From assembly GCA_021296345.1 (NCBI GenBank), contig JAGWAN010000003.1, positions 78,841 to 142,840 on the forward strand: a stretch of DNA of 64,000 nucleotides, written 5' to 3'. This DNA comes from Acidimicrobiia bacterium (GTDB lineage Bacteria > Actinomycetota > Acidimicrobiia > Spongiisociales > Spongiisociaceae). The translations under genes were made by a program, and so were the position numbers. The notes under the pieces were generated by a model. It ran no database searches. It had not been told where the DNA came from and saw nothing but the letters and a program-made list of their open reading frames with translations. Shown here one piece after another: positions 17,834-26,634 of this stretch; positions within the stretch are counted from its first letter, which is position 1, and each line of letters opens with the position of its first letter.

Positions 17834-19165
17834 ATGATCTGTAGTTTCTGCGGGACCCGGGCGGAAGAGGCCCGGAACCTCGTCCTAGGCGAGGCCGGCG
17901 CCGCCATCTGTGATGCCTGCGTGGACCTGGCGGTTGACCTGGTGCGCGAGCAGACCACGCCGATCGGCGACATGGTGCTGGACAACATCGGCGCCCTGGC
18001 TACCAACAATCGGCGGTTCCCGGGTTTGCTGGGCCTCGTAACCGATGCGGCGGTGGCGATCCGTGACGGCCGCGTGGTCTGGGCCGGGCCCTCGGAACGG
18101 ACACCCCAGGGGCTCCGGTCTCTCCCCAGCCTGGATTGCGGGGGTAGAGCGGTTCTCCCGGGACTGGTGGACGCCCACACCCATCTGGCGTTCGCGGGCG
18201 ACCGGAGCGAGGAGTTCGTGCTCAGGAGCACGGGCATGCCCGAAGCCCGAGCAGTTGCCCGCTCCGGCGGCGCCACCACGGCACGCCTCAACCACCTTGC
18301 GGATGCCTCCGGGATCGCTGACGTCATCAGCCGACGCCTGAACCGCATGCTCGACTTCGGCGTCACCACGGTCGAGGCGTCCGCCGGGTACTCGGAGGAA
18401 TACGAACGGGAGCTGGCCCTCCTCGACACGGTGGTCGAAGCGGGCCGGCGCCATGTGGTGGATCTGGTGCCCACGTTCGACGTGCCGGGGTTACCGGTGA
18501 CCGCATCCGACCGTTCGAGGGCTCTGGGGGAAGTGGCCGAGCACCACCTTCCCAGGGCGGTGAGGCTGGGAGCCGCGGTGCGGTTGTCACTCGGGGCCGA
18601 CGCCCTGACGACCGAGGAAGCACGCCGCCTCATCGAGGTCGCCACAGTCCACGGAGCCCGAACCCGGATTCACCATCCGGGCCAGTCCCCGGATGTGTAC
18701 AGGTTGGCATTGGAAGCCTCGGTCCCGGTGGTCGACCACGCCGGGTATCCCGACCGGGACCAGGCCGGGCAGATGGCCGAGAGGGGAGTCAGCGTGGTGA
18801 TCACCCCCACCGCAGTGCTGGGTACCCGCCGCTCCCCCGCTTCGCTTCGCAGGCTCATGGAAAGAGGCGTCCCGGTGGGACTCGGGACCGATTGCAGCCC
18901 GGCGCCGGTGATGGTCGAATCGCTCCCGCTCGCCATCACGCTCGCCGTCACCGAGATGGGACTTACGTCCGACCAAGCCATCTGGGCGGCGACGATGGGC
19001 AGTGCGCTAGCGCTGGGCTTGGGCGACCGCGGCTGGCTGGGCCCCGGCGCCGTGGCCGATCTGGTCGTTCTCGACGCTCCCAGCCCAACCCACCTTCCCT
19101 ACCGGCCAGGCACCAACCTGGTCTGGAAGGTGCTCAAGGCCGGTGAGGTGGTGGTCAGCAGATAG
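17834..19165 (+). CDS. Imidazolonepropionase-like amidohydrolase with N-terminal ClpX-type zinc finger
   Basis: Of 443 residues, the first about 45 are a ClpX C4 zinc-binding domain: Cys3, Cys6, Cys26 and Cys29 in CSFCG...ICDACVDLAVDLV. The remainder is an HutI-like amidohydrolase: VLPGLVDAHTHLAFAGDRSEEF (metal-binding HTH), VDHAGYPD, a TDCSP metal-ligand motif, and a C-terminal GAVADLVVLD. HutI opens the imidazolone ring in histidine degradation, but no other hut genes are nearby and the HutI HAEQ-type motif reads HHPGQ here. The fusion is continuous: both parts share one frame and the ATG sits directly before the zinc finger. An internal ATG at codon 46 lacks a ribosome-binding site. Confidence 0.8.
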   Translation: MICSFCGTRAEEARNLVLGEAGAAICDACVDLAVDLVREQTTPIGDMVLDNIGALATNNRRFPGLLGLVTDAAVAIRDGRVVWAGPSERTPQGLRSLPSLDCGGRAVLPGLVDAHTHLAFAGDRSEEFVLRSTGMPEARAVARSGGATTARLNHLADASGIADVISRRLNRMLDFGVTTVEASAGYSEEYERELALLDTVVEAGRRHVVDLVPTFDVPGLPVTASDRSRALGEVAEHHLPRAVRLGAAVRLSLGADALTTEEARRLIEVATVHGARTRIHHPGQSPDVYRLALEASVPVVDHAGYPDRDQAGQMAERGVSVVITPTAVLGTRRSPASLRRLMERGVPVGLGTDCSPAPVMVESLPLAITLAVTEMGLTSDQAIWAATMGSALALGLGDRGWLGPGAVADLVVLDAPSPTHLPYRPGTNLVWKVLKAGEVVVSR

Positions 19166-19205
19166 CCCCAACCCGCCCCCATAATCGGGGGTAACCTCGC
19201 GGTCG

Positions 19206-20024
19206 ATGTCCTTTCCCGTCGCGCTCGGGCACGAGCACCCCATCGCCATGGCGCACCGGGGATCCGGGTTGCTGTGGCCCGAGAACACGATGGTCGCCTT
19301 CCAGGGAGCGGTCGATCTCGGCTATCGATACCTGGAGACCGACCTTCAGATCACCCGGGACGGCATGCTGGTCACCATCCACGACGATACGGTCGACCGC
19401 ACCACCGATAGCACCGGCTTCGTGTCGGACTACTCCCTGGAAGATCTCCGGACACTCGACGCCGGCTACCGGTTCGAGCGCGACGGCGACCACCCCCACC
19501 GAGGACAGGGGATCCAGGTACCCACGCTCGAAGAACTAGTCCTCACCTATCCGGACGGAGTTTTCACCCTCGACCTGAAGAGCGACGGCATGGAGACGGC
19601 CCTGGTAGACCTCATCCGCCGCCTCGACCTGTGGGATCGGGTGGTCATCGGTTCGTTCAGCGGGTCCCGCCTGCGCCGGTTCCGGAAGCTCGTCGACCGC
19701 CCGGTGGCAACCTCGGCCGGCCCCTCAGAGATTCTCCGGTTCTTGGCCGCGACGCGGACTCACCTGCCGCACCGGCCCCGAGCCGACTCCTTCCAAGTGC
19801 CCGTCAAGGATCACGGGATCACCATCGTCAACGCCCGGACAATCCGAGCCGCCAAGAAGCTGAAGGTTCCGTTAATAGTATGGACCGTCAACCACCCGGC
19901 TGAGATGGAGAGTCTGCTGGACCTGGGAGTCGACGGACTCATCACCGACCGTCCGGACCTGCTTCGGACCCTCCTGGCTGAACGCAGCCGGAACACGAAT
20001 CGGAAGGAACCACATGATGGGTGA
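19206..20024 (+). CDS. Glycerophosphodiester phosphodiesterase
   Basis: The 272-residue GDPD TIM barrel has the signature AMAHRGSGLLWPENTMVAF (catalytic His, Arg, Glu), YLETDLQITRDGMLVTIHDD (Glu and Asp metal ligands, second catalytic His), and TLDLKSDG (third metal-binding region). It hydrolyses glycerophosphodiesters to glycerol-3-phosphate and an alcohol. No signal peptide, so it is cytoplasmic, as in UgpQ. The stop overlaps the start of the next gene by 11 bp, implying coupling. Confidence 0.92.
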   Translation: MSFPVALGHEHPIAMAHRGSGLLWPENTMVAFQGAVDLGYRYLETDLQITRDGMLVTIHDDTVDRTTDSTGFVSDYSLEDLRTLDAGYRFERDGDHPHRGQGIQVPTLEELVLTYPDGVFTLDLKSDGMETALVDLIRRLDLWDRVVIGSFSGSRLRRFRKLVDRPVATSAGPSEILRFLAATRTHLPHRPRADSFQVPVKDHGITIVNARTIRAAKKLKVPLIVWTVNHPAEMESLLDLGVDGLITDRPDLLRTLLAERSRNTNRKEPHDG

Positions 20025-20595
20025 CTGGGTAGAGGTCGGGGAAGTCGTCAAGCTCCAGATCCACCGGCGACACCAGCGTGACGGTGAGAAATACCGGCTC
20101 GATCCCCTTGCCGAGGTGTCGACCTTGCGGCTCACCGCTGGCGGGCCGATCGGTTTCGACGGCGCCTCGTGGATCGTGGACTGCCACCACCGCTATCACC
20201 CACAGGCCACCACCCACCGCCCGGCCCGGGCCCTCTCGATCGGATTCACCGCCCACTACGAGGACATCTGGAAGCGGTTCACGCCGATCCCGCTCGGCGC
20301 GGGCGGTGAGAACCTGATCGTCTCCAGCGATGAGGTGATCTCCGAAGCCGAACTGGGTGGAGGGATCCGCATCGGACCTCCCCAGGCTTCGATCCTGGTT
20401 TCGGACGCCAAGGTGGCAGAACCGTGCGTGGCCTTCACGCGTCTGGTGACCGGTCGCTCCGAAGCATCGGCCCACGATCTGGCAGAGGATCGGGAGTATC
20501 TCCGTCGCGGGATCAGAGGCTTCGTCATGCCCCTTGACGGGATCGAACTGTTTGACGTGGTACCCGGCGCGCCGGTTGCGATCCGCGCCGCCTGA
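20014..20595 (+). CDS. MOSC-domain-like protein
   Basis: The 193 residues show a C-terminal pattern typical of MOSC beta-barrel proteins: GGGIRIGPPQASILVSDAKV, an isolated cysteine in AEPCVAFTRLV (position of the sulfur-carrying Cys), then RRGIRGFVMPLDG and a final VVPGAPVAI. MOSC domains bind or transfer sulfur, often with molybdenum enzymes. The assignment is by pattern and is moderate. It overlaps the GDPD gene, with GGAAGGAA before the first ATG; the second codon is also ATG. Confidence 0.6.
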   Translation: MMGDWVEVGEVVKLQIHRRHQRDGEKYRLDPLAEVSTLRLTAGGPIGFDGASWIVDCHHRYHPQATTHRPARALSIGFTAHYEDIWKRFTPIPLGAGGENLIVSSDEVISEAELGGGIRIGPPQASILVSDAKVAEPCVAFTRLVTGRSEASAHDLAEDREYLRRGIRGFVMPLDGIELFDVVPGAPVAIRAA

Positions 20596-20612
20596 ACCGG
20601 TACGGGTTTCGG

Positions 20613-21464
20613 GTGGCGAGATATCCGTCCGGCGGAACCCTTGCCCTCTGGCTGCTGACCGTCATCGCGGCCGGCCTCCTGGCCTGTGGGAGCAGTTCCG
20701 ATGGGCTGGACGACGCGCTGGTACTGGTTGTCTCCTCGGACCTGGCAGTGGGCAAGGAGCGGGTGCTGGTCTCCGCCATCGACGCTGAGAACCGATCACT
20801 GGTTACCGACCAACCAACAGATCTTGCCTTCGTCGCGCCCGGCGGCACCCTGTCGGAAGAGGTGCCGGGCCGGTTCATCTGGGCCATCCCGGACGTCCGC
20901 GGCATGTGGGTTGCGGAGGTTGAATTTGACCGTCCCGGTACCTGGACCTTCCGGATGCGGACCGGGGACGATCGGGTGATCGAGGGCGCCCCGTTCTCGG
21001 TGAGCCCGGAGCCGCGCACGGTCGGGGTTGGAGAACGGGCACCGCTCTCCGATTCCAAGACCCTCCCGGGCACCCCCTTGGAGTCCTTGACCACCGACCC
21101 GGCGCCCGACCTCCGCCTCTACCGGACAGCCATCGCGCAAGCGGTCGGTTCGGGACGACCGTCGGTGATCGTCTTCTCCACTCCCGCCTTCTGTACCAGC
21201 GGGACCTGCGGCCCGGTCCTCGACGTCACCAAACCGCTGATCGAGGTCTATCCGGAGGTCAACTGGATCCATGTGGAGGTCTACGAGAGTCTGGACGCTT
21301 CAAGCCCCGACGGCCTGGAGTTGGCAAGGGCGGTCGTCGAGTGGGGATTGCCGAACGAGCCCTGGACCTTCGTGGTTGACGGCGCCGGCATCGTGACCCA
21401 CCGATTCGAGGGTGTGCTCGATCGCGCCGAACTGGAAGCCGCCGTGGATAGAGTGACCTCCTGA
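20613..21464 (+). CDS. Thioredoxin-like lipoprotein
   Basis: The 283-residue secreted lipoprotein starts at GTG and has a signal with lipobox GLLAC (about residue 24). An N-terminal beta-rich region (about 35-130, Ig-like or carbohydrate-module-like in appearance) is followed by a thioredoxin-like fold at about 160-283 with FCTSGTCGPVLDV, a two-cysteine motif with four intervening residues rather than CxxC. The end, WTFVVDGAGIVTHRFEGVLDRAELEAAV, is characteristic of thioredoxin-fold proteins. It precedes the cytochrome oxidase operon by 111 bp, so a role in copper delivery or redox assembly is possible but unproven. Confidence 0.65.
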   Translation: MARYPSGGTLALWLLTVIAAGLLACGSSSDGLDDALVLVVSSDLAVGKERVLVSAIDAENRSLVTDQPTDLAFVAPGGTLSEEVPGRFIWAIPDVRGMWVAEVEFDRPGTWTFRMRTGDDRVIEGAPFSVSPEPRTVGVGERAPLSDSKTLPGTPLESLTTDPAPDLRLYRTAIAQAVGSGRPSVIVFSTPAFCTSGTCGPVLDVTKPLIEVYPEVNWIHVEVYESLDASSPDGLELARAVVEWGLPNEPWTFVVDGAGIVTHRFEGVLDRAELEAAVDRVTS

Positions 21465-21575
21465 GGCGCCGGAAGCCGTGGCGCCCCGGAGATCCCCGGC
21501 TTGGTGGCCGGATACCAGAGCCCGTAACATATAGGGGTCTGCGCGGTACCCGCGGCCCTGGCTTGGAAGGGAGAC

Positions 21576-22646
21576 ATGGAACGACGCGAGCGACCGGTCC
21601 TTTGGCTGTCCAGACGTCTGCCGATCGCTCTCCTGGCCGCCATCCTGCTGGGAAGTTGTGGGAGGGTGGAACAGCCCCTCAACTCGTTCGACTCCCGTGG
21701 CCCCATAGCGGAGCGGATCAACGAGCTGTTCTGGCCCGTTTTCTGGGGCGCAGCGGTGATATTCGTGCTGGTCCAAGGCGCTCTCCTGGTAGCGGTCTTC
21801 CTCTTCAGGGAGCGGAAAGGGAAGGAACGTCCCGAGCCCAAGCAGACCCCCGGCAACACGCGCTTGGAGCTGATCTGGACAGTGGTGCCGACGATCATCC
21901 TTGCCGCTATCGCCGTACCCACGATCTCGACCTTGTTCGAGCTGGCAGAGTGCCCTGGCGACGCCATGGAGGTGGAGGTCATCGGACACCAATGGTGGTT
22001 CGAGTTCCGGTATCCCGACTCGGGTGTGGTGACCGCCAACGTCATGGTGATTCCCGAGGACACCGAAGTCTGCGCCAAGATGACTTCCGACGACGTCTTG
22101 CACAACTTCTGGATTCCGAAGCTGGCCGGCAAGCGCTACCTCGTCCCCGGACAGGAGACCGAACAGCGGCTTTACGCCGACGACCCGGGCGACTACTGGG
22201 GTCATTGCGCCGAGTTTTGCGGGCTCAGCCATGCGCGGATGCGCGCCCGGGTGGTAGCAATGACCAGCACGGATTTCGACGCCTGGACGGCCAACCAACT
22301 CCTTCCCGCCGTAACGCCGGCGCCTGGATCCGAGGCCGAGCGCGGCATGGAGGTGTTCCTGGGCGGGACCTGCATCGGCTGCCACATCATCGATGGCGCC
22401 AACAACCCCGACCCGGAGACGCTGACCGTCCCAGCCCCGGACCTGACGCACTTCGCCAGCCGAGGGGTGTTCGCCGGCGCCACCCTGCCCGCCCAACTCG
22501 ATCCCACCCAGGCCGATTGGGAAGCGGGCCTCCGGCTATGGCTGGCCGATCCACCAACTTGGAAACCGGGGTCGTTCATGCCCGAACTCGGCCTGACCGC
22601 CGACGAGATCGACGCACTGGTCGCCTACCTGTCGTCCCTGGAATAG
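21576..22646 (+). CDS. ctaC: Cytochrome c oxidase subunit II with C-terminal cytochrome c domain
   Basis: The 356 residues include a lipoprotein-like signal (ILLGSC), two membrane helices (about 50-75 and 100-122), and a cupredoxin domain with the CuA motif YWGHCAEFCGLSHARMRA plus the upstream histidine in VLHNFWIPKL. A C-terminal class I cytochrome c domain (about 250-356) has the haem motif CIGCH and an axial methionine in GSFMPELGL. This is a caa3-type design: electrons enter through haem c, pass to CuA and then to subunit I. The start follows a GGAAGGGAGAC ribosome-binding site. It is the first gene of the oxidase operon. Confidence 0.96.
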   Translation: MERRERPVLWLSRRLPIALLAAILLGSCGRVEQPLNSFDSRGPIAERINELFWPVFWGAAVIFVLVQGALLVAVFLFRERKGKERPEPKQTPGNTRLELIWTVVPTIILAAIAVPTISTLFELAECPGDAMEVEVIGHQWWFEFRYPDSGVVTANVMVIPEDTEVCAKMTSDDVLHNFWIPKLAGKRYLVPGQETEQRLYADDPGDYWGHCAEFCGLSHARMRARVVAMTSTDFDAWTANQLLPAVTPAPGSEAERGMEVFLGGTCIGCHIIDGANNPDPETLTVPAPDLTHFASRGVFAGATLPAQLDPTQADWEAGLRLWLADPPTWKPGSFMPELGLTADEIDALVAYLSSLE

Positions 22647-22668
22647 TTATGGTCAGTAGGAGGGCCTC

Positions 22669-24717
22669 ATGGCAATCGACGTAGCCGCCGATACGGTCGA
22701 GCAGGCTGAGACCACCCTCTTCCGGCGTCCCCGGCTGACCTACGGATTCTGGTCGTGGATCACCACTGCCGACCACAAGAAGATCGGCCTCATGTATGGC
22801 TACACCGCCTTCTTCTTCTTCCTCGCCGGCGGTATCGAGGCCCTGCTGCTCCGCATCCAGCTGGCGGGCCCGGACGGCGCCTTCCTCACCGCCGCCGAAT
22901 ACAACGGCCTGTTCACCACCCACGCAGTGACGATGATCTTCCTCTTCGTGATGCCGATTTCGGCAGCCTTCTTCAACTACCTGCTACCCCTCATGATCGG
23001 GGCCCGCGATGTGGCCTTCCCGCGGATGAACGCGGTGAGCTTCTGGATCTTCCTCTTCGGGGGCCTTTTCATCTACTCGTCCCTCATATTCGGGACCTCG
23101 CCGCCTCCGGTGGGCGGTAACCTGCCCGGCGGCGCCGCCGACGCCAGCGTTCTCGGCTCGATCCCTAACAGCGGGTGGTTCATCTACGCCCCCAACAGCG
23201 GCGCCACCTATTCCCCCGGCACGGCCGTCGACTATGCGGCCTTGGGACTCCAGATCCTGGGCGTGGCTTCGCTGATCTCGGCGGTGAACTTCATCGTCAC
23301 CATCCTCAACATGCGGGCCAAGGGGATGCGGCTCCTCAGGATGCCGGTGTTCGTCTGGATGACCCTGGTAGTGGCGTTGCTGCTGCTCTTCTCGCTCCCC
23401 ATCATCGCCATCGCCCTGTTCATGCTCACTTTCGACCGGCAGTTCGGCACGTTGTTCTTCGTGGCGGAAGCCGGTGGTGATCCCATCCTCTGGCAACACC
23501 TGTTCTGGCTATTCGGGCACCCCGAGGTCTACATCCTGATCCTGCCCGCCATGGGCATCGTGTCCGAGACCTTGCCGGTCTTCTCCAAGAAGCCACTGTT
23601 CGGTTATCCGGCGGTGGTGTTCGCCGGCGCCGCCATAGCCTTTCTGGGCTTCGGGGTCTGGGCCCACCACATGTTCGCCTCCGGCATCCCCACCGTCGCT
23701 CAGGCGGCCTTCGGTCTGTCCACCATGACCATCGCCATTCCCACCGGGATCAAGATCTTCAACTGGCTGGGAACCGTCTGGGGAGGCAGGGTGCGGTTGA
23801 CCACGCCCATGCTGTTCTCGCTGGGTTTCGTAGCCCTCTTCGTCATCGGGGGCTTGTCCGGGGTCACCCACGCCGTGGTCCCGTCCGACTGGCAGCAGAC
23901 CGACACCTACTACATCGTGGCCCACTTCCACTACGTGCTGTTCGGGGGCGCCCTCTTCGGTCTCTTCGCCGGCATCTTCTACTGGTTCCCGAAAGTCTGG
24001 GGCCGCATGTACAACGAGGCGCTGGGCAAGTGGCACTTCTGGCTGATGTTCATCGGCATGAACCTGACGTTCGGTCCCATGCACTGGCTGGGACTGCAAG
24101 GCATGGTGCGACGGACGTGGGTCTATCCCGAGGAGGCGGGTCTCGGCGCCGGCAACTTCGTTGTGACTGTCGGCGCCTTCATCATCGCCCTCGGGGTGTT
24201 GGTCTTCATGATCAACTGGAGCTACTCCAAACGGCGCGGTCGGGTAGCGCCCAATGATCCATGGGATGCCCGCACCCTGGAGTGGACCATCCCCTCACCC
24301 ACTCCCGAATACAACTTCGCGGTGGAGCCGACCGTTACCTCGCTGGACGACTTCTGGCACCTCAAATATGACGAGGACGAGGAAGGCCGGGCGGTACGCA
24401 AGGAGAAGGCCGACGAGCTGGTGGACAACCTGATCCACACCAACGGCAACCCCGACCATGAGATCCACCTACCGGCACCCTCCTACTTCCCGTTCATAGT
24501 CGGGCTGGGCATCATGTTCATCGCCTACGGGATCATGTACCACACCCGTCCCTACGGCATCCCCATGCTGGCGGCAGGCGCCTTCGTCACCATCGGCGCG
24601 CTGTTCGCCTGGGGGTCCGAACCGCTCGAGGAGGTCGGCGACGACCATCACGGCGAGGAGGACGACCTGGAGCCGGACGGATCCGAGGCATCGGACCACG
24701 CGGAGCAGCAGCACTGA
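22669..24717 (+). CDS. ctaD: Cytochrome c oxidase subunit I, extended C-terminus
   Basis: The 682-residue haem-copper oxidase core has 12 helices with HPEVYILILPAMG (CuB His and cross-linked Tyr), WAHHMF (CuB His pair) and AHFHYVLFGG (haem a3 and a ligands). After residue about 560 there is an extra hydrophilic segment and two further helices (SYFPFIVGLGIMFIAYGIMY and MLAAGAFVTIGALFAW), then an acidic His-rich tail. These extra helices resemble an additional subunit fused to subunit I. It overlaps the subunit III gene by 1 bp. Confidence 0.96.
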   Translation: MAIDVAADTVEQAETTLFRRPRLTYGFWSWITTADHKKIGLMYGYTAFFFFLAGGIEALLLRIQLAGPDGAFLTAAEYNGLFTTHAVTMIFLFVMPISAAFFNYLLPLMIGARDVAFPRMNAVSFWIFLFGGLFIYSSLIFGTSPPPVGGNLPGGAADASVLGSIPNSGWFIYAPNSGATYSPGTAVDYAALGLQILGVASLISAVNFIVTILNMRAKGMRLLRMPVFVWMTLVVALLLLFSLPIIAIALFMLTFDRQFGTLFFVAEAGGDPILWQHLFWLFGHPEVYILILPAMGIVSETLPVFSKKPLFGYPAVVFAGAAIAFLGFGVWAHHMFASGIPTVAQAAFGLSTMTIAIPTGIKIFNWLGTVWGGRVRLTTPMLFSLGFVALFVIGGLSGVTHAVVPSDWQQTDTYYIVAHFHYVLFGGALFGLFAGIFYWFPKVWGRMYNEALGKWHFWLMFIGMNLTFGPMHWLGLQGMVRRTWVYPEEAGLGAGNFVVTVGAFIIALGVLVFMINWSYSKRRGRVAPNDPWDARTLEWTIPSPTPEYNFAVEPTVTSLDDFWHLKYDEDEEGRAVRKEKADELVDNLIHTNGNPDHEIHLPAPSYFPFIVGLGIMFIAYGIMYHTRPYGIPMLAAGAFVTIGALFAWGSEPLEEVGDDHHGEEDDLEPDGSEASDHAEQQH

Positions 24718-25328
24718 TGGCAGACATCGCCCACGGCCACGAAGAGGGTGGGGGTCACCACCAGTTGACCGGCATCGACAGCCGCAAGCTCGGAATGTGG
24801 GTGTTCCTCAGCTCGGAGTTCCTGTTCTTCGGCGCCCTCATCAACAACTACCTGCTGTTCAAGGGCCGTGATTTCGGACCGGGCACCCTGTATCCGGTCG
24901 AGCTCTACGACATTCCGTTCACATCGATCAGCTCGTTCGTCCTGCTCATGAGCTCGCTGACGATGGTCCTGGCCCATTCGGCTCTGGCGCGCGGCGATCA
25001 GGACCAGACCAAGACCTGGCTATTCGCCACCGCTCTGCTGGGAACGATCTTCGTCTCCGGCCAGTTCTTCGAGTTCGGGGAGTTCATCCTCCATGGGTTG
25101 AAGCTCAACATCAACCCGGCCGCAAGCGCCTTCTACATGCTGACCGGGTTTCACGGACTCCACGTGGTTCTCGGGATCCTCATGCTCCTGGTGCTGGCCT
25201 TCAAGTCGATGCGCACCGGCGGCCTGTCCGAAGCCGAAGGCCTCAACGTCGAGTTGGTTGGCCTGTACTGGCACTTCGTCGATATCATCTGGATCGTCAT
25301 CTTCGTCCTCGTCTACCTGATCCAGTGA
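24717..25328 (+). CDS. ctaE: Cytochrome c oxidase subunit III
   Basis: The 203-residue membrane protein has five predicted helices and family motifs including KLGMWVFLSSEFLFFGALI, FYMLTGFHGLHVVLGI and VGLYWHFVDIIWIVIF (conserved lipid-binding region). It is non-catalytic but stabilises the oxidase. The ATG overlaps the subunit I stop (TGATG), so the two are translationally coupled. Confidence 0.95.
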   Translation: MADIAHGHEEGGGHHQLTGIDSRKLGMWVFLSSEFLFFGALINNYLLFKGRDFGPGTLYPVELYDIPFTSISSFVLLMSSLTMVLAHSALARGDQDQTKTWLFATALLGTIFVSGQFFEFGEFILHGLKLNINPAASAFYMLTGFHGLHVVLGILMLLVLAFKSMRTGGLSEAEGLNVELVGLYWHFVDIIWIVIFVLVYLIQ

Positions 25329-25345
25329 GAGAAGCAGGGCATTAA

Positions 25346-25657
25346 ATGGCCGGCGGCGCACACCATCACCCCCAGCCACGGCAGTACGTATCGATAGCGA
25401 TCGTCCTGGCGGTCCTGACCGCCGCCGAGGTCGCCCTCTTCTACCTGGAGGCCGGCGTGGACGCGATCGGGCAGAACCTGACGGTTCCGGCCCTGCTGAT
25501 CCTGAGTGCCCTCAAGTTCTACCTGGTGGTAGCCATGTTCATGCACCTCCGGTTCGAGAAGCGGCTGCTGTCCCGCTTCTTCACCTCCGGCGCCATCCTG
25601 GCAGGCGCCCTGTACCTGATCACCCTCTCCGTGCTGGGCGCGGTCGTCCTCTTCTAG
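25346..25657 (+). CDS. ctaF: Cytochrome c oxidase subunit IV (small membrane subunit)
   Basis: The 103-residue protein has a His-rich N-terminus and three membrane helices: ISIAIVLAVLTAAEVALFYL type, then LLILSALKFYLVVAMFMHLRFE, and AILAGALYLITLSVLGAVVLF. The KFxLVxxxFMHL motif is the signature of prokaryotic COX subunit IV. It lies 17 bp after ctaE. Confidence 0.88.
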   Translation: MAGGAHHHPQPRQYVSIAIVLAVLTAAEVALFYLEAGVDAIGQNLTVPALLILSALKFYLVVAMFMHLRFEKRLLSRFFTSGAILAGALYLITLSVLGAVVLF

Positions 25658-25824
25658 GGGCACCGAGAACAGGACTACGCCCAGCGGGCATAACGTGGTA
25701 CTGCGGGGTCGGGACACGATCTCGAGGATCCGGTCCGCATTTACACTGGACTGATCCTGACTGAATCGCCTCTCCCGATGCCTACCGACCCGATCCACAA
25801 CACGCGGCCTGTCGAATTGCTGAG

Positions 25825-26634
25825 ATGATTCCGGCCTGGCACCCCCACTTCGACGTGTGGGCTTTCGTGTTCGTGGTCGGCTTCGGCTACACGTACACCA
25901 TCCTCCGTATCGGTCCCCACCTGGAGGTTGACCGACCGCTCGTCACCCGGCGCCAAGTCGCCCTTTTCGCCTCGGGGCTGGCATCGCTATGGCTGGTATC
26001 GGATTGGCCGTTCCACGACATTGCCGAACAGCGCCTGTTCCTCTTCCACATGATCGAACACATGACCCTGGCGCTGATCTCGGCCCCGTTGATAATCGCA
26101 GGGACACCGGCCTGGATGCTCCGGAGGATCTTGACCAACCCGAGCCTCTTCCCGATCATCCGCCCGCTCACCCGACCACTCGCGGCGTTCTTCGTGTTCA
26201 ACGGCATCCTGGTCGGCATCCATTGGCCGGAGATCGTGAACCTGATGGTCACCTCCGGTATCTACCACTTCGCCATTCACGCCCTGCTGATGGCGGCGGC
26301 CCTCGTGATGTGGATACCGGTGCTGAGCCCGGTGCCGGAACTGAAGCGTCTCAATCCTCCGCTACGCATGCTCTACCTGTTCGCCCACTCGTTGTTGCCC
26401 ACCATCCCGGCCTCCTTCCTGACATTCGGAAGGGAACCTCTCTACCGCTTCTACGCCGAGGCCCCTCGCCTGTGGGGCATCGACGCCATCACCGACCAGA
26501 CCCTCGCCGGGTTGGTGATGAAGCTCGGTGGCGGCGCCATCCTCTGGGGTGTCCTGGTGGTGGTCTGGTTCCGCTGGTATGCCTACGAGCAGCGCTGGGA
26601 GGCATTGGAACGGGAACTCCGCAAGGGATCATGA
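25825..26634 (+). CDS. CtaG-family cytochrome c oxidase assembly membrane protein
   Basis: The 269 residues have about seven membrane helices. Motifs typical of caa3-type CtaG (not the Cox11 family) are the paired histidines in FLFHMIEHMTLALISAPLI, GTPAWMLRR, and HALLMAAALVMWIPVL. The family supports assembly of caa3 oxidases and probably handles copper. It lies 167 bp behind ctaF and is coupled (ATGA) to the next lipoprotein gene. Confidence 0.85.
   Translation: MIPAWHPHFDVWAFVFVVGFGYTYTILRIGPHLEVDRPLVTRRQVALFASGLASLWLVSDWPFHDIAEQRLFLFHMIEHMTLALISAPLIIAGTPAWMLRRILTNPSLFPIIRPLTRPLAAFFVFNGILVGIHWPEIVNLMVTSGIYHFAIHALLMAAALVMWIPVLSPVPELKRLNPPLRMLYLFAHSLLPTIPASFLTFGREPLYRFYAEAPRLWGIDAITDQTLAGLVMKLGGGAILWGVLVVVWFRWYAYEQRWEALERELRKGS

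Noticed and set aside
25989-26630. Long upstream open frame before the cupredoxin-like lipoprotein
   Set aside because: The sequence is Pro/Arg/His-rich shadow of ctaG; the lipoprotein signal starts at 26631.
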